Translations under genes and position numbers: made by a program | NCBI RefSeq assembly: GCF_007625075.1 | Contig: NZ_QMIE01000003.1 | Span: forward strand, 167,326 to 231,325 | Length of the DNA: 64,000 nucleotides | Direction of reading: 5' to 3' | Source of the DNA: Oceanidesulfovibrio indonesiensis | GTDB taxonomy: Bacteria; Desulfobacterota; Desulfovibrionia; Desulfovibrionales; Desulfovibrionaceae | The notes under the pieces: model-generated | What the model was told of the DNA's origin: nothing | What the model saw: the letters and a program-made list of their open reading frames with translations, nothing else | Database searches by the model: none | Shown here: piece after piece, positions 47,902 to 55,102 of the stretch | How positions within the stretch are numbered: the stretch's first letter is position 1 | Layout: each line of letters begins with the position of its first letter

Positions 47902-48695
47902 GCGTCAGCGGTCCGGACAAGGGCGGCGCCGGCATGTGGTTTTTCACCTGGCTGGCCGTGGTGCTCGCCGGAGGTTGGGCAGTGCGCCTGCATCCAGCCA
48001 ACCCGCGGTCTGACAGGAAGCTGCACGGCCTGGTCATCACCGGTGGCGCGGACGTGGCTGCATCCTTGTACGAGGAACGCAGCGACACCCCTCTGGACGA
48101 TCTCGACGCGGCCGAGCCCGAGACCATGCACTACCTCGTCGGCCTGGTCTGGTATCCGCTGGTGGCCACGATCCGCTGGGCGCTGTCCTCCCGCAAAAAG
48201 GAGACCGTCTCTGGCGACACGGCCCGCGACAAGCTCGAGTACGCCCTGCTGCAGCGCGCCATGGACGAGGATTTGCCTGTGCTCGGCATCTGCCGCGGCA
48301 TGCAGCTGCTCAACGTGTTTTTCGGCGGGTCCCTGCACAAGAGCATCGCTGAATTCTACATGGAGGAACCACAGGTCCGATCCGTCCTGCCGCGCAAGCT
48401 CGTGTACCTCGAAAAAAATTCCCGGCTCCGGTCCGTATTCCGGCGCAACAAGCTGCGGGTGAACGCCCTGCACGACCAGGCCGTGAACGAGCTGGGCGCG
48501 GGCCTGCGCGTGGCCGGCCGGGAGCTGAACGACGTGGTCCAGGCCATAGAGCACGCCGACCTCGAGTACGTGGTGGGCGTTCAGTGGCATCCCGAATTCC
48601 TGCAGCAGAAAAAGGAACAGCGGCGGCTGTTCCGCGCCCTGGTGCGGGCAGCCAGGGCGCGACGCCAACGCGGCAAAGCCCCGGCGCGGCAATAG
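47883..48695 (+). CDS. Class I glutamine amidotransferase (PuuD-like)
   Basis: The product has 270 residues. The catalytic cysteine is in LPVLGICRGMQLLN and the His-Glu pair in GVQWHPEF. The family's VITGGADV strand is present, but an extra hydrophobic segment (LVGLVWYPLVATIRWAL) interrupts the N-terminal half and looks like a membrane-associated helix, which is not typical of soluble PuuD. Its start lies inside the amidoligase gene with an AAGGAG site, which shows tight coupling. It probably hydrolyses or transfers gamma-glutamyl groups in the same pathway. Confidence 0.85.
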   Translation: MARPLIGVSGPDKGGAGMWFFTWLAVVLAGGWAVRLHPANPRSDRKLHGLVITGGADVAASLYEERSDTPLDDLDAAEPETMHYLVGLVWYPLVATIRWALSSRKKETVSGDTARDKLEYALLQRAMDEDLPVLGICRGMQLLNVFFGGSLHKSIAEFYMEEPQVRSVLPRKLVYLEKNSRLRSVFRRNKLRVNALHDQAVNELGAGLRVAGRELNDVVQAIEHADLEYVVGVQWHPEFLQQKKEQRRLFRALVRAARARRQRGKAPARQ

Positions 48696-49002
48696 TCGTA
48701 CATCGCCGGGCTGCGCACCATGCTGTCAAGTGCGGACGAGCCTCGTCGAGGTCTCGCCCTTCCCGAGCACTCCCCGTATGCACGAACGCACGATCCGTGT
48801 TATGCGGTCTGGAATAATACCGTTGGCCCCTGCCTGCGCACTCTTGGCGCAGGCTGTTGAGAATGTCGTTTCCTGACAGATTGTTCAAAAACCGCACTGG
48901 CAAGATATACGAACAATTCAAGGCCGATGCGCATAGAGAAATTTTGCACTTTCCCAGGCAACGCAGCAGGCGAGGCATTTCAATAACCAGCCAGGAGTCG
49001 TC
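48696..49002. other. Intergenic region before the Tat-exported amidohydrolase
   Basis: These 307 bases carry no gene that I can support. A perfect stem GCCTGCGC/GCGCAGGC lies at 48832-48839 with 48847-48854 around a seven-base loop, without a T run. The part from 48870 on is more AT-rich and may hold a promoter, but no clear -35/-10 pair at standard spacing was found. Confidence 0.45.
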
Positions 49003-50442
49003 ATGCCGAGGATCATCAGAAAGTTCGGAACTCGTCTGCGTTCCGCCAGCCGGAGCCCCATCCCCACACGCGACCGCGGCAGCGATGAGGTAGCGCCCGG
49101 CGCGCGCACTCCCAGACAAAGGGAGCTCGCAACGCGCATCGATTCCCTCGGCATGGAGCTTTCCAGACGCCAGGGGCTCAGCCGGAGGGAATTTCTGGGC
49201 ACGGCCGCAGGCATGGCCGCCGCCTTCGTAGCCATGAACCAGACGTTCGGCATGCTGTTCGATGCCGACCTGGCCGAGGCCGCAGACCCGGCGCGCGCCG
49301 CCGAACGGGCGGACCGCCTGTCCGATCAGCTCGTCATCGACATGCACACCCACTTCCTGCGTCCTGATACGCGGCTCGAAGGGTTCGTCGCACTGCGGGA
49401 GCTGGCGCGCGACAGGGGCTGGAACCCGGACCTCCAGGACAAGGAGCAGAGCCTCGAAGATCTCATGTTCCGAAACTACATCACCGAGATTTACCTGAAA
49501 AGCGACACCACCATGGCCTGCATCAGCGGCGCGCCGTCCGAGATTGAGCGGGACTGGTTCCTCACCAACGACATGAAAGCCAGCGCCCGCGAGGCCATCA
49601 ACGGCCTGGCCGGGACCCGCCGCTCGTTCGCCCACGCCATATTCGCGCCCGGCTACTCCGGCTGGATGGACCAGGTGGAGTACGCCATCGAAACCCTCAA
49701 GCCGGACTCCTTCAAGGGCTACACCATCGGCGACAACACGCACAAGAACCTCTCCGAGCACCCCTGGCGCATGGACGACGAGGACCTCGTCTATCCCGCC
49801 TATGAGAAGTTCAAACAGGCCGGCCTCATGAACGTGTGCGTGCACAAGGGCCTGTTCCCTCCGGAAGATGAAGAGCGCTTCCCCCACCTCACGCCATACT
49901 GCACCGTGCAGGACGTGCCCAAGGCGGCAAAGGACTGGCCCGAGCTCAACTTCATCATCTATCACGCCGGCTACCGCTTCGTGGGCGGCCGCGGCAGCGA
50001 AGGCGCCTGGGAGCAGTTCCAGAAAACGGGGCGCATCGAATGGGTCACGGATCTGGCCGAGATTCCCGAAAAGCACGGCGTGAACAACGTATATGCCGAC
50101 CTCGGCCAGACCTTCGCCATGACGGTGATCGCCGAACCGCGCCTGGCCGCTGTCATCCTCGGCCAGCTCGTGAAAGGACTCGGCGCGGACCATGTCTGCT
50201 GGGGATCGGACGCCCTCTGGACCGGCGCCCCGCAATGGCAGATCGAGGGCTTGCGCCGGCTGGAGATACCCGAGGACCTGCGCGAAAAATATGACCTCCC
50301 GGAGCTCGGCGGCCCGGATTCCGGGATAAAACGCGCCATTCTCGGCGAGAACAACGCCCGGTTGTACGGTGTCGATGCGGAGCAGGCCGTCATCGCCATG
50401 CGCCACGACGGCATCGCCCGGCTGAAAGGACAGCTGGCGTAG
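49003..50442 (+). CDS. Tat-exported amidohydrolase (ACMSD-like family)
   Basis: The product has 479 residues. A twin-arginine signal is visible late in the N-terminus (LSRREFLGTAAGMAAAFVAM, residues of about 59-78), preceded by an unusually long 58-residue n-region. The TIM-barrel metal site shows IDMHTHFLRPDTR, then VCVHKG, IYHAGYRF and CWGSDALWTGAP with the catalytic aspartate. Export via Tat implies cofactor loading in the cytoplasm. The ATG at 49003 has an AGGAG site seven bases upstream; internal starts closer to the Tat motif (for example the methionine before ELSRRQG) are possible. Substrate unknown. Confidence 0.88.
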   Translation: MPRIIRKFGTRLRSASRSPIPTRDRGSDEVAPGARTPRQRELATRIDSLGMELSRRQGLSRREFLGTAAGMAAAFVAMNQTFGMLFDADLAEAADPARAAERADRLSDQLVIDMHTHFLRPDTRLEGFVALRELARDRGWNPDLQDKEQSLEDLMFRNYITEIYLKSDTTMACISGAPSEIERDWFLTNDMKASAREAINGLAGTRRSFAHAIFAPGYSGWMDQVEYAIETLKPDSFKGYTIGDNTHKNLSEHPWRMDDEDLVYPAYEKFKQAGLMNVCVHKGLFPPEDEERFPHLTPYCTVQDVPKAAKDWPELNFIIYHAGYRFVGGRGSEGAWEQFQKTGRIEWVTDLAEIPEKHGVNNVYADLGQTFAMTVIAEPRLAAVILGQLVKGLGADHVCWGSDALWTGAPQWQIEGLRRLEIPEDLREKYDLPELGGPDSGIKRAILGENNARLYGVDAEQAVIAMRHDGIARLKGQLA

Positions 50443-50589
50443 CGCCTGAGCTCAATACGCCGCATCGGCCTGGACCGAAGTGTGGTTGCTTCCGATTTGA
50501 TGGGCCTGCACAATGAGCGGTCTGCTTCCATGCTGCGCGGTCTGCTCCATCACGGCAGGGCAAGCGTCACCATCTGAAATAAAGGGAAT

Positions 50590-51258
50590 TCAGAAGTGCG
50601 CATCCCCTGCCATCGCCTCCACCACCTCCGCCAGGGGCAGCCCCACCACGTTCGAATACGAACCGTCGATGGCGCGCACCAGGAAACCGGCCTTCCCCTG
50701 GATGGCGTAGCTGCCGGCCTTGTCCATGGGCTCGCCCGTGGCTATGTATCGTTCCAGCACGGCCGTGTCCGTCAGCGACATGAGCACCTGGGTGGTCACG
50801 AAAAAACCGTTCTCCACGGCGCCGTCCTGCACGCCGGCATCGTCCGCGCCTCTGCCGTCCAGCCAGCAGCAGCCTGTGGTCACAGCGTGGCGGCGCACCC
50901 CGGCCACGCGCTCCTCGGCCGTGGCGTTCATCGATCCGCACAGCGCTTCGAGCATGCGCAGGGCGTCGGCCTCGTCCGAAGGCTTGCCGAGGATTTCATC
51001 ACCGAGAGCCACCACGGTATCCGCCGCCAGAATGAGACTGCCCGGATACCGGGTCGCCACCTCCCGCGCCTTGAGCACGGCCATGCGCACGGCATAATCC
51101 TCCGGCGACTCCCCGGATCCGGGCGCAGGTTCCTCGGCATTGGACGGGACAATGCGGAAATCGAGCCCAACGGAATCGAGCAGCTCGCTGCGCCGCGGCG
51201 AGGCGGAAGCGAGAATGAACGGCGGGACTCCCTCGACAAGAACCGATCGATGCGTCAT
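50590..51258 (-). CDS. maf: Maf-family nucleoside triphosphate pyrophosphatase
   Basis: The product has 222 residues. FILASASPRRSELLDSVGL opens the fold and AADTVVALGDEILGKP holds the catalytic aspartate. An extra loop of about 25 residues (CWLDGRGADDAGVQDGAVENG) interrupts the domain relative to E. coli Maf. It hydrolyses non-canonical nucleotides or dTTP/UTP. The ATG at 51258 is chosen from the family start. It diverges from the flgM cluster. Confidence 0.93.
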   Translation of the reverse strand: MTHRSVLVEGVPPFILASASPRRSELLDSVGLDFRIVPSNAEEPAPGSGESPEDYAVRMAVLKAREVATRYPGSLILAADTVVALGDEILGKPSDEADALRMLEALCGSMNATAEERVAGVRRHAVTTGCCWLDGRGADDAGVQDGAVENGFFVTTQVLMSLTDTAVLERYIATGEPMDKAGSYAIQGKAGFLVRAIDGSYSNVVGLPLAEVVEAMAGDAHF

Positions 51259-51447
51259 TGTATACTTGCCCCATACTGAAGCGGCCATGCAATGCCGCTG
51301 TTTTTTTTCGTGTCGGAAAACCAGCGCTCCCTGAGTGGCACGCTCCGGCGTTGTGCGCAAGGTCCTGGAATCTTCGCCAGTTAGACACCGATGTTTTCTT
51401 GACACTTAAGCGCATAATATTTCTTAACATTTTTTTTGAGACTGACC

Positions 51448-51475
51448 TAAAGCCGAGACATGAAGTGGTCGATAG
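51448..51475 (+). promoter_or_regulatory. Sigma-28-like promoter of the flgM transcript
   Basis: TAAAGCCG (51448-51455) and GTCGATAG (51468-51475) are 12 bases apart, close to the FliA consensus (TAAA element and GCCGATAA). The start codon at 51501 follows after an AAGGAG site at 51485-51490. Confidence 0.55.
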
Positions 51476-51500
51476 AATTAGATGAAGGAGTAGAAGTGTC

Positions 51501-51911
51501 ATGACCATGCGATCGTTCTACATGCGCAACATGCTTCGCGGCTACGACAAGCAGCTCGTTACCGCGCGGCGTCTGGCCCGGTACCGGCGGGCCCTCGGCG
51601 CAGGCTCCGATGAGGAGCCCATCCCCCGGGAAGTGAAGCGACGCCACCTGGTGGAGCGCATCGCTCGGGAGATCGTGGAGAACCTGATCATGTCCGGTAC
51701 GGACAATCCCGTTGTTAACGACATCAAGGAGCGGCTCAGCAACGAATTTGAAACAAAACTGACGTTCGCGTTTCCACCTTCGGAACAGGACTTGCAGATC
51801 TTCAAGCAGACAAAGGGCGGTCCTGTCGAGGTGACGCCGGAAGAAAAAATCCGGATTCTGAACCGGCTCTGGCAAGTCACCCTGGACAAGGTGGACGACA
51901 CCATGCTGTAA
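51501..51911 (+). CDS. Conserved flagellar-cluster protein of unknown function
   Basis: The product has 136 residues and is basic at its N-terminus (NMLRGYDKQLVTARRLARYRRALG). A helical middle (VERIAREIVENLIM) and a predicted strand region (TKLTFAFPPSEQDLQIF) follow. No known domain is recognised. It sits 30 bases upstream of flgM and shares its transcript, an arrangement I believe is usual in Desulfovibrio-type genomes. A role in flagellar regulation is inferred only from position. Confidence 0.75.
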   Translation: MTMRSFYMRNMLRGYDKQLVTARRLARYRRALGAGSDEEPIPREVKRRHLVERIAREIVENLIMSGTDNPVVNDIKERLSNEFETKLTFAFPPSEQDLQIFKQTKGGPVEVTPEEKIRILNRLWQVTLDKVDDTML

Positions 51912-51941
51912 TCGTTTGCGACCTTCTGGGGGAGGTGCATT

Positions 51942-52253
51942 ATGGATATCAAGAAAATTCTGAGCGGGATGGGTCCTTACGACCAGTCCAAGATAGAAAA
52001 GGCGCGCGCCGACAAGCTCAAGGAACAACGAGGGTCCGGCGCCAAGGACGTCGCTGCCGGCGGCGACAAGGTCTCCATTTCGGACGAGGCCCAGCTGCGT
52101 ACCGAAGCGTACAGCACAGCCACAGGTGCGCCCGACATCCGGCACGACAAGGTCGCCGAGATCAAGGCTCGAATCGCGTCAGGCGAGTACGAGATCAACA
52201 CCCGCAGAATAGCCGAGAACATCGTCAAGGAAGACCTCGACTTCTTCAGTTGA
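51942..52253 (+). CDS. flgM: Anti-sigma-28 factor FlgM
   Basis: The product has 103 residues, normal for FlgM. The disordered N-terminus leads to GDKVSISDEAQLRTEAY and a C-terminal sigma-binding part IRHDKVAEIKARIASGEYEINTRRIAENIVKEDL. FlgM holds the flagellar sigma factor FliA until the hook-basal body is finished and then leaves through the export channel. GGGGGAGG lies ahead of the ATG. Confidence 0.92.
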   Translation: MDIKKILSGMGPYDQSKIEKARADKLKEQRGSGAKDVAAGGDKVSISDEAQLRTEAYSTATGAPDIRHDKVAEIKARIASGEYEINTRRIAENIVKEDLDFFS

Positions 52254-52300
52254 TCGAACAGTTCGCCCTCCTCGCTCCCCCCCGATCCTGCACGATGCTC

Positions 52301-52325
52301 AAGCCCCGCTCCGGCGGGGCTTTTT
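52301..52325 (+). terminator. Rho-independent terminator after flgM
   Basis: AAGCCCCGC (52301-52309) pairs with GCGGGGCTT (52314-52322) and runs into TTTTT (52321-52325). Confidence 0.9.
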
Positions 52326-52648
52326 CGTCCTCTTCCCTCATCATGGGATGTGGCAAGGACAACCGCTATTCCCCGGCAAGGAGTCCACTCCCGGGCGGAG
52401 GCCGGCCCGGCAACGTCGAGCATTCCTCCCCCCGCGTACCCAAGATGAGCGCCTCGCCAGGATTTGGAGACACTCAAGCACGGCGTGGCGCAATGCACTC
52501 CTTGCCTCGCCCACGGTCCAGGACTTTCAATGAGCGGCTGTGCTTTCCACCCATGCTTGCCTTACATGCACGAGGTGAACCGTCGCGCGGAGGAACTCGC
52601 CTCTGCGGCCAAGGCTCTTACCTCCGGGCGACGCCTGCCCTAAAACGC

Positions 52649-52675
52649 AAAAACCCCGCGCGAAACGGGGTTTCT
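52649..52675 (-). terminator. Terminator after fliW
   Basis: On the minus strand AAACCCCG and CGGGGTTT (52651-52658 with 52666-52673 on the plus strand) form a stem followed by a T-rich run. It closes the flgF-to-fliW operon. Confidence 0.8.
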
Positions 52676-52735
52676 TATGGGGATGGAGGCCCGAAATTAT
52701 GGGGGGGAATCGTGAGCCCGGGAACCTCTGAACTC

Positions 52736-53200
52736 TCAGCCTTCTTTCTGTTCCTTGGCGAGGTCGCTGAGGAAAAGCTTGGACGGATATTTGGTGTCCA
52801 CCTGCGGAACCTGCAGGCCGATGCGCGCGGCGTAGTTCACCAGGATGGGACCGCTCAGGTTCAGGGCGGTGCGCTCCGGAGCGCCGTGCGGGATGGTGAC
52901 GGTGACGAGCACCGCGACCTCGGTGGGGTCGTCGATCTGCAACAGCTTCTGCTCCGCGTCTGCCACCTTGATCTCGTAGTCGGTGGTGAAGCTGAAGGGA
53001 TCCGCGACCATGAGGCCGACCCGAGGATCGTCCATGGCCTGCAGCATGAGGAACGGCGAGTCCTCCTTGAGCTGCAGGAGCACGAACTCCCGATGGTTCT
53101 CGAAACCGATGATGCCACGGGGGAAGCTCAGGACCTTCGAGAGGTCAACCGTGCGTTCGCCCATGCGCGTGTCGATTACTTTTTCTTCGTTGGCTGCCAT
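52736..53200 (-). CDS. fliW: Flagellar assembly factor FliW, CsrA antagonist
   Basis: The product has 154 residues. The family shows [43 protein letters not shown], the DYEIKV region and [10 protein letters not shown]. FliW binds CsrA and also flagellin, linking translation of flagellin to its export. It overlaps csrA by 25 bases, a common and translationally coupled order. It is the last gene of the operon. Confidence 0.96.
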   Translation of the reverse strand: MAANEEKVIDTRMGERTVDLSKVLSFPRGIIGFENHREFVLLQLKEDSPFLMLQAMDDPRVGLMVADPFSFTTDYEIKVADAEQKLLQIDDPTEVAVLVTVTIPHGAPERTALNLSGPILVNYAARIGLQVPQVDTKYPSKLFLSDLAKEQKEG

Positions 53201-53415
53201 AGCGAAGTAACCGCGAGGACGTCTTCGTCCTTGGCCTCGAGCGCATCCTGGTTCTGCTCCTGTACCCGCAGGTACACTTCCTCACGGTACACGGTCATGT
53301 CCCGGGGCACCTCCAGGCCAAGCTTTATCTGCTTGCCCTGCACGTTGAGCACCGTCACCTTGATGTCGTCGCCCAGATAGAGGCTTTCGCCGGGTCTGCG
53401 GGTAAGAATGAGCAT
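53176..53415 (-). CDS. csrA: Carbon storage/flagellar regulator CsrA
   Basis: The product has 79 residues. It begins [20 protein letters not shown] and has the RNA-binding [19 protein letters not shown] segment, with a charged extension of about 20 residues after it. CsrA dimers bind GGA motifs in mRNA leaders, repressing flagellin translation until FliW takes it off. It lies after flgL in the same operon. Confidence 0.97.
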   Translation of the reverse strand: MLILTRRPGESLYLGDDIKVTVLNVQGKQIKLGLEVPRDMTVYREEVYLRVQEQNQDALEAKDEDVLAVTSLWQPTKKK

Positions 53416-53548
53416 GTATATATGCGCCGGTTCGTTTGGTTTCCGTCATCGAAGGCGGCGTGCGAAATAGCCGCGATCGTGGTCATGCATCGAGCCGGCC
53501 CTTCCGGGTCGGCAAAATGCGACACTACCCAAAGGATGCCGCCTGCGT

Positions 53549-55084
53549 CTAGATGTAATTGACGAGACTCATCCGCAGCACCTGAGAAGAGGACTTGAGC
53601 ACGCTCTCGTAGATGATCTGCTGCTGTGCGAGCTTGGTCATGAGCTCGGTGACATCCACGTCCTCCACCTTGGAAAGCTGCTCCTTGCGATTGAGCTCCA
53701 GGCTGGAGAGCACGCTTGCTGCCACGTCCAGCCGGTTCTCCTTGCCGCCCACGCGAGCCGCCTGGGTAAGCAGATGCTCACTCGCCGTGGTCAGATCCTC
53801 CAGGGACTGCTGTATGCCGGACTGGTTGTTGGACTCCACATAGCCCACGAGCTTGCCCACTGTCTCAAAGACATTGCGGGCGTCGCCGTTCATCGCCGCC
53901 GTGGCGGTGGAGGAGAAGGGTTCGTAGTACACTCCCCCGAACACGTCCTTGCCCACGGAGTTCACAGTTATCTTCTCACCAGGAGAAATCTCGAAATCGA
54001 TGTCCGCCCGGCGGGGCCGCACGACGAACTGCGTTCCTGCCGAAAGGGTGTTGCCGCCGTTGGATGCCAGGTCCAGTGTGCCGCCGGGCAGCACCAGCGA
54101 TGCGCTGTTGGGCGTGGACGCGTTGGAGACCGTGTTGCCGGTCTTCCAGGTGAGGCCGCCGTCCAAGCTGTAGGAGTACTCGATCTGTGAGCCGAGATCC
54201 GTGGCGCTGTCGATGCGCACGAAGACATCGTCCTTGAACTGCCCCTGCGCGGCTGCGGCCAGGTCGTCGGCGCCGTACTGATTCACCTCGATGGCGTCCT
54301 TGTCGTCGCCCTTGTAGACGGCCGTGGGGCGCACCCAGAGCCAGGAACCATTGTCTTCGGATGTCTCGATCCGCTCGGTGTCCACCTGGCTCACCACGGC
54401 GCCGTTCTCCATGGTCACCCGCACGCCGCCCAAATCGAGCACTGTGTCGCCGGCGGCCAGCGTGGCATCGGTCCATGTGTCGCCGCCGTCCGTGGTATAG
54501 CGGTAGGCGATGTCTGCTCCGCCGCCCACGGTTCCGTCTTCCAGGAACTGGACGACCGTCGTGTAGTCGCGCGCGCCGGTGATGCTGAAACTTGTGCTGG
54601 ACAGTGCCGGATCGTTGGTGGTCACTGCCAGGCCGGCATCGAAGGCGCTGTTGTTGGTCTTGTGACCGGCGAAGATGTGCTTTCCTTCGAATTCCGCGTT
54701 GGACAGGTTGATGAGCTGATTGAACAGCTCGCGGAGTTCGAAGCCCACCTGCTCCCGGTTCGCCTTGCTCATGGTGCCGGTGGCTGCCTGTTCGGCCAGG
54801 CCTTTGATTCGGGTGAGCACGTTGTTGGCCTGCAGCAGGGTGCTGTCCGCCTGGCCCAGCCAGCCCCGCGCGGTGCTCACGTTCTCGCGGTACTGTTCCA
54901 GCTGGGAAAGTTCGGCGCGATAGGCGCGCACGCGTGCGGCTCCGGCCGGGTCGTCCGAGGGCGCATTGATGCGCTTCTGGCTGGAAGCCTGCACGTTGAG
55001 ATCCATGTAATCGGCCAGAGTCCGATTCATGTTGTTGAGGAAATTCGTATAAATGTTGCGCTGGGCGACTCGCATGTATGCCAT
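53549..55084 (-). CDS. flgL: Flagellar hook-filament junction protein FlgL (HAP3)
   Basis: The product has 511 residues, longer than the 317 of E. coli because of a variable middle domain. The N-terminal flagellin-like helix is RVAQRNIYTNFLNNMNRTL, then SQKRINAPSDDPAGAARVRAYR, and the C-terminus (LVNYI after ESVLKSSSQVLRMS) is the matching helix. The insert contains beta-rich repeats (AYRYTTDGGDTWTD and IEYSYSLDGGLTWKTG) that probably form exposed Ig-like domains. It starts 18 bases after flgK. Confidence 0.93.
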   Translation of the reverse strand: MAYMRVAQRNIYTNFLNNMNRTLADYMDLNVQASSQKRINAPSDDPAGAARVRAYRAELSQLEQYRENVSTARGWLGQADSTLLQANNVLTRIKGLAEQAATGTMSKANREQVGFELRELFNQLINLSNAEFEGKHIFAGHKTNNSAFDAGLAVTTNDPALSSTSFSITGARDYTTVVQFLEDGTVGGGADIAYRYTTDGGDTWTDATLAAGDTVLDLGGVRVTMENGAVVSQVDTERIETSEDNGSWLWVRPTAVYKGDDKDAIEVNQYGADDLAAAAQGQFKDDVFVRIDSATDLGSQIEYSYSLDGGLTWKTGNTVSNASTPNSASLVLPGGTLDLASNGGNTLSAGTQFVVRPRRADIDFEISPGEKITVNSVGKDVFGGVYYEPFSSTATAAMNGDARNVFETVGKLVGYVESNNQSGIQQSLEDLTTASEHLLTQAARVGGKENRLDVAASVLSSLELNRKEQLSKVEDVDVTELMTKLAQQQIIYESVLKSSSQVLRMSLVNYI

Positions 55085-55102
55085 GGCGTCTTCTCCTGCC
55101 CG

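Larger units (their letters stand above)
52254..52735. other. Convergent intergenic region between flgM and fliW
   Basis: These 482 bases hold no supportable gene. They contain the flgM terminator (52301-52325) and a terminator for the flagellar operon on the minus strand (52649-52675). The sequence between them, about 320 bases, shows no coding signal that I trust. Confidence 0.55.

Noticed and set aside
48310-50406. A 698-codon open frame on the minus strand
   Set aside because: It is antisense to the amidotransferase and amidohydrolase genes and shows no protein-like pattern.
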